Positions 6,530 to 13,566 of a DNA stretch of 18,473 nucleotides are shown piece by piece. The number at the start of each line of letters is the position of its first letter. Within the stretch, counting starts at the first letter, position 1. Both the position numbers and the translations under genes were made by a program. Location of the stretch: assembly GCF_002379585.1 (NCBI RefSeq), contig NZ_DFUE01000084.1, forward strand, positions 85,907 to 104,379, read 5' to 3'. Origin of the DNA: Pseudomonas sp. UBA4194. Lineage in GTDB: Bacteria > Pseudomonadota > Gammaproteobacteria > Pseudomonadales > Pseudomonadaceae. The notes under the pieces are model-generated. The model was not told the origin of the DNA and did no database searches. It saw only the letters and a list, made by a program, of their open reading frames with translations.

Positions 6530-6937
6530 ATGAGCATCAGCTTCGACAAAGCGCTGGGCATTCACGAGCAAGCATTGGGCTTTCGCGCCAAGCGCGCCGA
6601 AGTGCTGGCCAACAACATCGCCAACGCCGATACCCCGAACTACAAGGCTCGGGATCTGGACTTCGCGTCGGTGCTGGCAGCCCAGAACGACAAAACCACC
6701 AAGGGCGGTTTCGGCCTGCAGACCACCAACAGCAAGCACATTGCTGCCGAAGGCTTCGGTGACGCCGATGGCGACCTGCAATACCGCACCCCCATGCAGC
6801 CTTCCCTGGATCAGAACACGGTGGACGCGCAGATCGAGCAATCGAACTATGCCGAGAACTCGGTGAACTTCCAGGCCAGCTTCACCCTGCTCAACAGCAA
6901 ATTCAAAGGGCTGGTATCGGCCCTGCGCGGAGAGTAA
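6530..6937 (+). CDS. flgB: FlgB, proximal rod protein
   Basis: A 135-aa rod subunit of the basal body, secreted by the flagellar type III system, so there is no signal peptide. The N-terminal rod signature RAKRAEVLANNIANADTPNY (residues 21-40) matches the flagellar basal body rod family, and the C-terminal helix (about 100-130, NYAENSVNFQASFTLLNSKF) completes the pair of helices that pack in the rod core. Length is normal. First gene after the sigma-54 promoter at 6470; its ribosome-binding site (AGG about 7 bases upstream) is weak. flgC follows after 3 bases, so the two are probably translationally coupled. Confidence 0.97.
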   Translation: MSISFDKALGIHEQALGFRAKRAEVLANNIANADTPNYKARDLDFASVLAAQNDKTTKGGFGLQTTNSKHIAAEGFGDADGDLQYRTPMQPSLDQNTVDAQIEQSNYAENSVNFQASFTLLNSKFKGLVSALRGE

Positions 6938-6940
6938 GCC

Positions 6941-7384
6941 ATGTCCCTGTCCAGTGTGTTCAACATCGCCGGTAGTGCCATGAGTGCGCAGACCACTCGC
7001 CTCAATACCGTTTCCAGCAACATCGCCAACGCCGAGACCGTCTCGTCGAGCATCGACCAGACCTACCGTGCCCGCCACCCGGTGTTCGCCACCATGCTTC
7101 AGGGTCAGTCGTCGGGCGGCAGCCAATCGCTGTTCCAGGACCAGGATGCGGCAGGGCAGGGCGTGCAGGTCACGGCGGTGGTCGAAGATCAGAGCAACCT
7201 CGAAGCGCGTTACGAACCCAATCATCCGGCGGCGAACAAGGACGGGTACGTGTACTACCCCAACGTCAACGTCGTTGAGGAAATGGCCGACATGATCTCG
7301 GCCAGTCGCTCTTTCCAGACCAATGCGGAAATGATGAATACCGCTAAAACCATGATGCAGAAGGTCCTGACCCTGGGTCAGTGA
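6941..7384 (+). CDS. flgC: FlgC, proximal rod protein
   Basis: A 147-aa rod component of the hook-basal body. It shows the rod-family N-terminus MSLSSVFNIAGSAMSAQTTR followed by a NTVSSNIANAET signature, and the FlgC C-terminal segment with YYPNVNVVEEMADMISASRS and a final NTAKTMMQKVLTLG. It is exported through the type III gate without a cleavable signal. The ribosome-binding site GGAGAG overlaps the end of flgB, only 3 bases away, so expression at a matched ratio with FlgB is likely. flgD follows after 15 bases. Confidence 0.97.
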   Translation: MSLSSVFNIAGSAMSAQTTRLNTVSSNIANAETVSSSIDQTYRARHPVFATMLQGQSSGGSQSLFQDQDAAGQGVQVTAVVEDQSNLEARYEPNHPAANKDGYVYYPNVNVVEEMADMISASRSFQTNAEMMNTAKTMMQKVLTLGQ

Positions 7385-7399
7385 TAAGGGCGAACACAG

Positions 7400-8101
7400 A
7401 TGACAACCGTTAACAGCACCACCGGCGTCAGCGCCTCGGTCCTGGACTCGCTCCAGAAGCAGACCAGCACCACCGACAGCTCCACCGGCACCGCCGGCAG
7501 TGCGTTGGGCAAGGATGCGTTTCTGCAATTGCTGGTGACCCAGATGCAGAACCAGAATCCGCTGGACCCACAGGACAACGGCGAATTCGTTGCCCAGCTG
7601 GCTCAGTTCAGCAGCCTGGAAAGCATGCAGAGCCTGAACAGCACGGTGGATACCATCGCCAGCAACTATCAGTCGTCCCAGGCTTTGCAGGCCTCGTCGC
7701 TGGTGGGTCGCTCGGTGATGGTGCAGACCGGCAGCGCCGTGGTGGACCCCACCAAGGGCCTGACCGGTTCCGTGGCGCTGACCGCTTCGAGCAGCAACAC
7801 CACCGTGGGCGTGTACGACGCCAAGGGTGACCTGGTGCGCAGCCTCGATCTGGGCAGCCAGTCGGCCGGCAACGCCAGCTTTACCTGGGACGGCAAGGAC
7901 AGCGACGGCACTGTCGTCGATGCCGGCACCTACACCTTCAAGGCTACGGCAACCGTCGACGGTACCGCCACGGCCATGGCTACCTACCTGCCGGCCACGG
8001 TGAACAGCGTCACTATGGGCACCAACGGCGGCGAAATGACCCTTAACCTCGCTGGGCTCGGTAGCGTCGCGCTGTCGAACGTCCAAACCATCGGAATTTG
8101 A
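7400..8101 (+). CDS. flgD: FlgD, hook assembly scaffold (hook cap)
   Basis: A 233-aa hook-capping protein that sits at the tip of the growing hook, guides FlgE assembly and is later discarded. The conserved FlgD N-terminal block lies at residues 38-76 and includes GKDAFLQLLVTQMQNQNPLD and FVAQLAQFSSLESM. The C-terminal half (about 85-225) is the beta-rich FlgD Ig-like/tudor region, with VGVYDAKGDLVRSLDLG and FTWDGKDSDGTVVDAGTYTF. The first 36 residues are Ser/Thr-rich and likely the export signal region. Ribosome-binding site AAGGGCG precedes the ATG. It sits 15 bases after flgC and 28 before flgE, in the usual order. Confidence 0.97.
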   Translation: MTTVNSTTGVSASVLDSLQKQTSTTDSSTGTAGSALGKDAFLQLLVTQMQNQNPLDPQDNGEFVAQLAQFSSLESMQSLNSTVDTIASNYQSSQALQASSLVGRSVMVQTGSAVVDPTKGLTGSVALTASSSNTTVGVYDAKGDLVRSLDLGSQSAGNASFTWDGKDSDGTVVDAGTYTFKATATVDGTATAMATYLPATVNSVTMGTNGGEMTLNLAGLGSVALSNVQTIGI

Positions 8102-8129
8102 GCCGGCTAATTCGGCGTAGGAGTGCAAC

Positions 8130-9467
8130 ATGACCTTCAACATCGGCCTCAGCGGGCTCTCGGCTGCCAACAAGGCGCTCAACGTGACCGGCAACAACAT
8201 TGCCAACGTTGCCACCACCGGCTTCAAATCCTCTCGTGCGGAATTCGCCGACCAGTACGCAGCGTCCATCCGCGCCACCGCGGGCAAAACCGCCGTGGGC
8301 AGCGGCGTGACTACGGCGGCGGTGTCCCAGCAGTTCACCCAGGGTAATATCACCTCCACCGGGCAAAGCCTGGACCTGGCAATCAACGGCAATGGTTTCT
8401 TCGCCTTGAACGACAACGGCCAGAAGCTCTATACCCGTTCCGGCGCCTTCTACAGTGACAAGGAAGGCTATGTGGTGAACGTGTCCGGCAGCAATCTGCA
8501 GGGTTACAACGCCAAAGACGGCGTGATCCAGACCGGCGTGCTGACTGACCTGAAGATCGACTCGTCGAACCTGCAGCCCAACGCCACCAGCAAGGTGAGT
8601 GAAACGATCAACTTGAACTCCAGCGCGGCGCAGCCGACCGTTGCTCAGTTCGATCCGTCCGACGTGAACAGCTACAACTACACCTTCAACACCGACCTGT
8701 ACGACAGCCAGGGCAACGCGCACCAGTTGAACCAGTATTTCGTCAAGGACACGGCCAACAACTCGTGGACCATGTACACCCTGGTAGACGGTCGCAACCC
8801 CACCGATCCGGTGAACTCGGCGACGCCGCTGGCCAACAAGCTGAGTTTCAATTCCGATGGCACCTTGAACACCGCCGCCATGACCCCGGGCGTGGTGCAG
8901 GACGGCAATGGCGTCACCACCGGCCTGACCGTCAATGCCGGCAAGACCTTCAACCTCGATGGCTGGGTCCCGGCAACTCAGGATGCCAGCGGTGCGTGGG
9001 CGGTCAATGGGGCCAACGCCACGGCTAATGGCGTCTCGCTGGACATGCTGGCGACCACCCAGTACAACGCAGCTTCGGCGACCTCGGCGAAATCTCAGGA
9101 TGGTTATGCCACCGGTGAGCTGTCGGGTCTGTCGGTCGATGGCACCGGTATCCTGTTCGCCAACTTCACCAACGGGCAGAACAAGGTGATCGGCCAGGTG
9201 GCCATGGCCAACTTCTCCAACGTGCAGGGCCTGGCGCCCAATGGCGGCACCAACTGGAAAGAGACCTTCTCGTCGGGCGTGCCGATCATCGGCACCCCGG
9301 ATACCGGTGTGATGGGCAGCTTGCAATCGCAGTCGCTGGAAGACTCCAACGTCGACCTGACCGCTGAGCTGGTGAACTTGATCAAGGCGCAGAGCAACTA
9401 CCAGGCCAACGCCAAGACCATTTCCACCGAGAGCACCATCATGCAGACCATCATTCAGATGAGCTGA
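8130..9467 (+). CDS. flgE: FlgE, flagellar hook protein
   Basis: A 445-aa hook subunit. The N-terminal D0 helix MTFNIGLSGLSAANKALNVT is followed by the family signature GNNIANVATTGFKSSRAEF (residues 21-39). The C-terminal D0 helix has DLTAELVNLIKAQSNYQANA and ends STESTIMQTIIQMS. Between them is a large Ser/Thr/Asn-rich beta region forming the outer hook domains, the variable part of the protein. Length is close to that expected for Pseudomonas FlgE. Ribosome-binding site TAGGAG precedes the ATG. It is the last structural gene of the sigma-54 driven flgBCDE unit and is followed at once by a small secreted-protein gene. Confidence 0.97.
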   Translation: MTFNIGLSGLSAANKALNVTGNNIANVATTGFKSSRAEFADQYAASIRATAGKTAVGSGVTTAAVSQQFTQGNITSTGQSLDLAINGNGFFALNDNGQKLYTRSGAFYSDKEGYVVNVSGSNLQGYNAKDGVIQTGVLTDLKIDSSNLQPNATSKVSETINLNSSAAQPTVAQFDPSDVNSYNYTFNTDLYDSQGNAHQLNQYFVKDTANNSWTMYTLVDGRNPTDPVNSATPLANKLSFNSDGTLNTAAMTPGVVQDGNGVTTGLTVNAGKTFNLDGWVPATQDASGAWAVNGANATANGVSLDMLATTQYNAASATSAKSQDGYATGELSGLSVDGTGILFANFTNGQNKVIGQVAMANFSNVQGLAPNGGTNWKETFSSGVPIIGTPDTGVMGSLQSQSLEDSNVDLTAELVNLIKAQSNYQANAKTISTESTIMQTIIQMS

Positions 9468-9477
9468 TGAGGGCAGG

Positions 9478-9666
9478 GTGGTGAGGTTCTTTCTGTGCAC
9501 GGCAGTGCTCGTCGCTGCCTGGGCAGGCGCGGCGCTGGCCGCGCCTGCGCCTTGGTACAAATATCAAAGCCTGGCAACAGGCCGCTACCTCTGCACCCAG
9601 ACCGACCCCGGCAAGCATTACATGAAGTTCGCCGGCCCGTTCAACAACGCCGGATGCAGACCCTAA
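9478..9666 (+). CDS. Small predicted secreted protein, unknown function
   Basis: A 62-aa open frame starting 10 bases after the flgE stop. It begins with two adjacent GTG codons (9478 and 9481). GAGGG at 9469-9473 fits the second better (7-base spacing), which would give 61 aa. Residues 1-22 look like a Sec signal peptide: Arg3, a hydrophobic core FFLCTAVLVAAWAGAAL, and an ALAA cleavage region. The mature part is only about 40 residues, with aromatic and basic side chains (WYKYQSLATGRYLCTQ) and two cysteines (C39, C60) that could form a disulfide in the periplasm. I do not recognise a family. Its position suggests co-transcription with flgBCDE. It ends just before the REP cluster. It could instead be a chance frame, but the signal peptide and ribosome-binding site argue for a real gene. 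Confidence 0.6.
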   Translation: MVRFFLCTAVLVAAWAGAALAAPAPWYKYQSLATGRYLCTQTDPGKHYMKFAGPFNNAGCRP

Positions 9667-9673
9667 ACTCACC

Positions 9674-9860
9674 GTAGCACCGGCGTAAGCCGGGTCCAGA
9701 CCCGACGCGGCCCACCTGTAGCACCGGCGTAAGCCGGGTCCAGGCCCGACGCGGCTCCCGTGTAGCACCGGCGTAAGCCGGGTCGGGGCCTGACGCGGCT
9801 TACGCCGCTGCTACAGGGGTTGTTGGGTCTGGGCCTGACGCGGCTTACGCCGCTGCTACA
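9674..9860. repeat. REP cluster: three forward and two inverted copies
   Basis: Three direct copies begin at 9674, 9718 and 9762 (44-bp period), each with GTAGCACCGGCGTAAGCCGG and a CCGGC-GTAA-GCCGG stem-loop. Two inverted copies follow (about 9785-9815 and 9831-9860), whose stem reads GCGGC-GTAA-GCCGC. Copy 3 and the first inverted copy overlap to form a long imperfect palindrome (9762-9813). This is a BIME-like arrangement and may cap the 3' end of the flgBCDE transcript. Confidence 0.8.
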
Positions 9861-9901
9861 GGGTTGTGTGGGGGGCGTTGGCGACGTAAATCCTTCTTTG
9901 G

Positions 9902-9940
9902 GATTGCCGCAACCGGCAATCATGCGCCGATTTTTCGGCG
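9902..9940 (+). promoter_or_regulatory. Two adjacent dyads upstream of the flgF promoter
   Basis: GATTGCCG-CAAC-CGGCAATC (9902-9921) is a perfect 8-bp dyad and shares the TTGCCG/CGGCAA half-sites found upstream of flgB. CGCCGA-TTTT-TCGGCG (9925-9940) is a perfect 6-bp dyad. They lie about 100-138 bases before the predicted sigma-54 start of flgF, a normal enhancer position. They could instead form RNA hairpins ending the upstream transcript. Confidence 0.4.
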
Positions 9941-10013
9941 TCAATGTTAGAAAATCCCTTCGCTATTTTCTGTAAGCCCCGTGGTACAAGGGCTACAGCC
10001 TATCTGCAAAAGT

Positions 10014-10029
10014 TGGCCCACTAATTGCT
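10014..10029 (+). promoter_or_regulatory. Sigma-54 promoter of flgFGHIJKL
   Basis: TGGCCCACTAATTGCT has GG (10015-10016) and GC (10027-10028) exactly 10 bases apart and differs from TGGCAC-N5-TTGCW at one position. Predicted start is about 10040, 43 bases before the flgF GTG. Confidence 0.82.
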
Positions 10030-10082
10030 CTAGTCCTGTCAGAACAGCGTCAGGCGGCATTCGCCCGTCGAGGGAGACAACT

Positions 10083-10820
10083 GTGGACAAGATGCTTTAC
10101 GTGGCCATGACCGGTGCCAGCCAGAACGCTTTGGCGCAGAAGGCTCATGCCAACAATCTGGCCAACATTTCCACCACCGGCTTCAAGCGTGACCTGGAAC
10201 AGGCGCGTTCCATGCCGGTGTTCGGCGACAGCTTTGCGTCCCGGGCCTACGCCATGACCGAGCGCCCGGCCACCGACTTCAGTGGCGGTTCGCTGCAGGA
10301 AACCGGCCGTGACCTCGACGTTGCCGTGGGCGGCAATGGCTTCATCGCCGTGCAGACCCCTGACGGTGGCGAAGCCTACGTGCGCACCGCCAGCATGAAC
10401 GTCGATGCCCTGGGCGTGCTGCGCGCCGGCAACGGTTTGCCGGTCATGGGCAACGGTGGCCCGATTGCCGTGCCGCCCGACGAAAAGATCGAGATCGGCA
10501 TGGACGGCACCATCAGCATCCGCGGTTTGGGCCAGGCCCCCAACGTGATGGCTCAGGTGGACCGCATCAAGCTGGTCAACCCCGACGTCAAGACCCTCAC
10601 CAAGGGCCTGGACGGCTTGATCCATACCACCAACGGCCAGCCGGCGCCTGCCGATGCCGCTGTGCGGGTCGAGTCCGGGTTCCTGGAGGCCAGCAACGTC
10701 AACGCTGTTGAAGAGATGACCGCCGTGCTGTCGCTCTCCAAGCAATTCGAGCTGCACATCAAGATGATGAGCACCGCCAAGGAAGACGACGAGGCCATGG
10801 CCCGGGTCTTGCAAATCTAA
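10083..10820 (+). CDS. flgF: FlgF, proximal rod protein
   Basis: A 245-aa rod subunit. From the GTG at 10083 the protein begins (M)DKMLYVAMTGASQNALAQKA, matching Pseudomonas FlgF from memory, and then carries the rod signature HANNLANISTTGFKRD. AGGGAG sits 6 bases before the GTG. A longer in-frame start at 9981 would read through the sigma-54 promoter and is rejected. The C-terminal rod/hook region contains ESGFLEASNVNAVEEMTAVL and ends AMARVLQI. The middle (about 80-190) is the beta-rich core shared with FlgG and FlgE. First gene of the flgFGHIJKL unit. Confidence 0.96.
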   Translation: MDKMLYVAMTGASQNALAQKAHANNLANISTTGFKRDLEQARSMPVFGDSFASRAYAMTERPATDFSGGSLQETGRDLDVAVGGNGFIAVQTPDGGEAYVRTASMNVDALGVLRAGNGLPVMGNGGPIAVPPDEKIEIGMDGTISIRGLGQAPNVMAQVDRIKLVNPDVKTLTKGLDGLIHTTNGQPAPADAAVRVESGFLEASNVNAVEEMTAVLSLSKQFELHIKMMSTAKEDDEAMARVLQI

Positions 10821-10870
10821 CTTCAAGAGTCGCGATCGCGCCGTAAACCAGGCGCTTCAGGAGAGAACAG

Positions 10871-11656
10871 ATGCTTCCAGCACTTTGGGTCAGCAAGACC
10901 GGCCTCCAGGCCCAGGACACCAACCTGACCACCATTTCCAACAACCTGGCGAACGTGTCGACCACCGGGTTCAAGCGCGATCGCGCCGAATTCCAGGACC
11001 TGCTCTACCAGATCAAACGCCAGCCAGGGGCGCAGTCCACCCAGGACAGCGAGTTGCCGTCGGGCCTGCAGGTCGGGACCGGTGTGCGCATCGTCGGCAC
11101 CCAGAAGAACTTCACTGCCGGCAGCCTGCAGACCACCGATCAGCCATTGGACATGGCCATCAACGGCCGTGGCTTCTTTCAGGTCATGCAGCCTGATGGC
11201 ACCGTGTCGTACACCCGTGACGGCACCTTTCACCTGAACTCCGACGGCCAGATCGTCACCGCGCAGGGCCTGGCGCTGGAACCGGCCATCGTCGTACCTA
11301 ACGAAGCCCAGACCTTCACCGTAGGCACCGACGGGACCGTGTCGATCACCACCGCCGGCAACGCGGCCTCGCAAGTGATCGGCAACCTGCAGACCGCCGA
11401 CTTCATCAACCCGGCCGGTCTGCAAGCCATCGGTGGCAACCTGTTCCTGGAAACCGCTTCCAGCGGTGCGCCGCAAGTGGCGACCCCGGGTCTGAACGGC
11501 GCCGGTACCGTGCTGCAGAACACCCTGGAAAACTCCAACGTGAGCACCGTGGAAGAGTTGGTCAACATGATCACCACCCAGCGTGCCTACGAGATGAACT
11601 CCAAGGTCATCTCCACCGCCGACCAGATGCTGCAGAACCTGACGCAGAACCTGTAA
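10871..11656 (+). CDS. flgG: FlgG, distal rod protein
   Basis: A 261-aa distal rod subunit, the normal family length. The N-terminus MLPALWVSKTGLQAQDTNLT leads into TISNNLANVSTTGFKRDRAE, and the C-terminus has LENSNVSTVEELVNMITTQR, then AYEMNSKVISTADQMLQNL. Both are hallmark rod/hook helices. The DLLYQIKRQPGAQS stretch (about residues 46-59) corresponds to the L-stretch that keeps the distal rod straight in FlgG but is absent from the hook protein. AGGAGAG precedes the ATG. It starts 50 bases after flgF, with a short GCGCC/GGCGC hairpin (10838-10855) in the gap. Confidence 0.97.
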   Translation: MLPALWVSKTGLQAQDTNLTTISNNLANVSTTGFKRDRAEFQDLLYQIKRQPGAQSTQDSELPSGLQVGTGVRIVGTQKNFTAGSLQTTDQPLDMAINGRGFFQVMQPDGTVSYTRDGTFHLNSDGQIVTAQGLALEPAIVVPNEAQTFTVGTDGTVSITTAGNAASQVIGNLQTADFINPAGLQAIGGNLFLETASSGAPQVATPGLNGAGTVLQNTLENSNVSTVEELVNMITTQRAYEMNSKVISTADQMLQNLTQNL

Positions 11657-11699
11657 GCCCGCGCCAACCCTGCTACACCCGTAACCCCCTAGCTACCTG

Positions 11700-11714
11700 G
11701 GCGCCCCTGGCGCC
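11700..11714 (+). other. Short hairpin between flgG and flgH
   Basis: GGCGCC (11700-11705) and GGCGCC (11709-11714) can pair around a 3-base loop inside the 81-bp flgG-flgH gap, the longest gap in this operon. No U-tract follows. It may mark a point of RNA processing or differential stability. Confidence 0.35.
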
Positions 11715-11737
11715 GGCTACACCGTGAGGTTTGAGTC

Positions 11738-12433
11738 ATGAGTCGTGTGTTGAATGTGCTTGCCTTGAGTGGGATCGCCTTGCTGACCGGCTGCGTTGCG
11801 CCTGCCGCCAAGCCCAACGACCCGTACTACGCCCCGGTGCTGCCGCGCACGCCCATGCCTGCCGCTGCCAACAACGGCTCGATCTACCAGGCCGGCTTCG
11901 AGCAGAACCTGTACAGCGACCGCAAGGCGTTCCGCGTGGGTGACATCATCACCATCACCCTGAACGAACGTACCTCGGCCAGCAAAAGCGCCAACTCCAA
12001 GGTCGGCAAGGACAGCAGCACCAGCCTGGGCCTGACCTCGTTGTTCGGCGCCGGGGTGAGCACCAACAATCCCCTGGGCAGCGGTGACCTGAGCCTGGAT
12101 GCCGGCTACAGCGGCACCCGCGCCACCAATGGTACGGCCGCCGCCGCCCAGGCCAACAGCCTGACAGGCTCGGTCACCGTGACCGTGGCCGACGTGCTGC
12201 CCAACGGGATCATCGCCGTGCGCGGCGAGAAGTGGATGACGCTCAACACCGGCGAGGAGCTGGTGCGGATCGCCGGCCTGGTGCGGGCCGACGACATCGC
12301 CACCGACAACACCGTGTCCTCGACTCGGGTGGCCGATGCCCGCATCACCTACTCGGGCACCGGCTCGTTCGCCGAGGCAAGCCAGCCCGGTTGGCTGGAT
12401 CGCTTCTTCGCCAGCCCCCTGTTTCCTTTCTGA
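11738..12433 (+). CDS. flgH: FlgH, L-ring lipoprotein
   Basis: A 231-aa outer-membrane lipoprotein forming the L ring, the bushing through which the rod passes. The signal peptide MSRVLNVLALSGIALLTGC ends in a lipobox LLTGC, with lipid-modified Cys19. The mature protein carries FlgH family segments: GSIYQAGFEQNLYSDRKAFR with VGDIITITLNERTSASKSA, then TVTVADVLPNGIIAVRGEKW with LNTGEELVRIAGLVRADDI, and a C-terminus ending LDRFFASPLFPF. It is exported by Sec and Lol, unlike the rod proteins. Ribosome-binding site GAGG precedes the ATG. flgI begins immediately after its stop codon. Confidence 0.97.
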   Translation: MSRVLNVLALSGIALLTGCVAPAAKPNDPYYAPVLPRTPMPAAANNGSIYQAGFEQNLYSDRKAFRVGDIITITLNERTSASKSANSKVGKDSSTSLGLTSLFGAGVSTNNPLGSGDLSLDAGYSGTRATNGTAAAAQANSLTGSVTVTVADVLPNGIIAVRGEKWMTLNTGEELVRIAGLVRADDIATDNTVSSTRVADARITYSGTGSFAEASQPGWLDRFFASPLFPF

Positions 12434-12445
12434 GTGCGCACGTCC

Positions 12446-13555
12446 ATGTTCAACTTCAAACACCTGATGGCCGCTGCACTGCTGATGACCGCTGCGTTTG
12501 GCGCCCATGCCGAGCGTTTGAAGGACATCGCCAGCATCTCCGGCGTGCGTACCAACCAGTTGATCGGCTATGGCCTGGTGGTGGGCTTGAACGGTACGGG
12601 TGACCAGACCACCCAGACCCCGTTCACCCTGCAGACGTTCAACAACATGCTCTCGCAATTCGGTATCAAGGTGCCGGCGGGTTCGGGCAACGTGCAGCTG
12701 AAAAACGTCGCGGCCGTGTCGATCCATGCCGACCTGCCACCGTTCGCCAAGCCGGGTCAGGTGATCGACATCACCGTATCGTCCATCGGCAACTCGAAAA
12801 GCCTGCGCGGTGGCAGCCTGCTGATGACCCCGCTCAAAGGTATCGACGGCAACGTCTACGCCATTGCCCAGGGCAACCTGGTCGTCGGTGGTTTTGACGC
12901 CGAAGGCCGCGACGGTTCGAAAATCACCGTCAACGTGCCGTCGGCAGGACGGATTCCTGGCGGTGCCAGCGTCGAGCGCGCCGTGCCCAGTGGCTTCAAC
13001 CAGGGCAACAGCCTGACCCTGAACCTCAATAGACCGGACTTCACCACCGCCAAGCACATCGTCGACAAGGTCAACGAGCTGCTTGGCCCGGGAGTTGCAC
13101 AAGCGGTTGATGGGGGCTCGGTTCGCGTCACTGCACCGGTCGACCCCAGCCAGCGCGTGGACTACCTGTCGATCCTCGAGAACCTCGATGTCGATGTAGG
13201 GCAGGCGGTGGCCAAGGTGATCATCAATTCGCGTACCGGCACCATCGTGATTGGCCAGAACGTCAAGGTTTCGCCCGCAGCAGTAACCCACGGCAGCCTG
13301 ACAGTGACCATCACCGAAGACCCCATCGTCAGCCAGCCAGGGCCGTTGTCCGGCGGCGAAACGGCGGTGGTGCCACGTTCGCGGGTCAGTGCCCAGCAGG
13401 AAGCCAAACCGATGTTCAAGTTTGGCCCTGGCACCACGCTGGATGAGATCGTTCGCGCGGTCAACCAGGTGGGCGCTGCCCCCGGCGACTTGATGGCCAT
13501 TCTCGAAGCCCTGAAACAGGCCGGCGCCTTGCAGGCCGACCTGATCGTGATTTGA
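12446..13555 (+). CDS. flgI: FlgI, P-ring protein
   Basis: A 369-aa periplasmic protein that polymerises around the rod in the peptidoglycan layer, with help from FlgA. The signal peptide MFNFKHLMAAALLMTAAFGA plus HA is cleaved before ERLKDIASISGVRTNQLIGY. The conserved N-terminal block GLVVGLNGTGDQTTQTPFTL and the C-terminal FGPGTTLDEIVRAVNQVGAA followed by PGDLMAILEALKQAGALQADLIVI are typical. A GTG at 12434, directly after the flgH stop, is also in frame, but ATG 12446 gives the normal signal peptide. Neither has a strong ribosome-binding site (GAGTG at best), so translation is probably coupled to flgH. Confidence 0.96.
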   Translation: MFNFKHLMAAALLMTAAFGAHAERLKDIASISGVRTNQLIGYGLVVGLNGTGDQTTQTPFTLQTFNNMLSQFGIKVPAGSGNVQLKNVAAVSIHADLPPFAKPGQVIDITVSSIGNSKSLRGGSLLMTPLKGIDGNVYAIAQGNLVVGGFDAEGRDGSKITVNVPSAGRIPGGASVERAVPSGFNQGNSLTLNLNRPDFTTAKHIVDKVNELLGPGVAQAVDGGSVRVTAPVDPSQRVDYLSILENLDVDVGQAVAKVIINSRTGTIVIGQNVKVSPAAVTHGSLTVTITEDPIVSQPGPLSGGETAVVPRSRVSAQQEAKPMFKFGPGTTLDEIVRAVNQVGAAPGDLMAILEALKQAGALQADLIVI

Positions 13556-13566
13556 GGTACTAGCTG

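Noticed and set aside
6491..8416. Very long open frame on the minus strand opposite flgB-flgE, and similar ones at 8043-9560, 11717-13291, 14654-16864 and 16824-18467
   Set aside because: They lie antisense to clearly identified flagellar genes, are rich in His, Gln, Gly and Arg with no recognisable domains, and are what GC-rich third-position bias produces on the opposite strand.
9674..9798. Regularly spaced 37-bp repeats that could suggest a CRISPR array
   Set aside because: The gaps are only 7 bases, the repeats are REP-type hairpins, inverted copies follow, and there are no cas genes.
9939..9954. Possible FleQ box (GTCAATGTTAG) upstream of flgF
   Set aside because: Only about half of the remembered GTCAATAAATTGAC consensus matches and the second half-site is missing.
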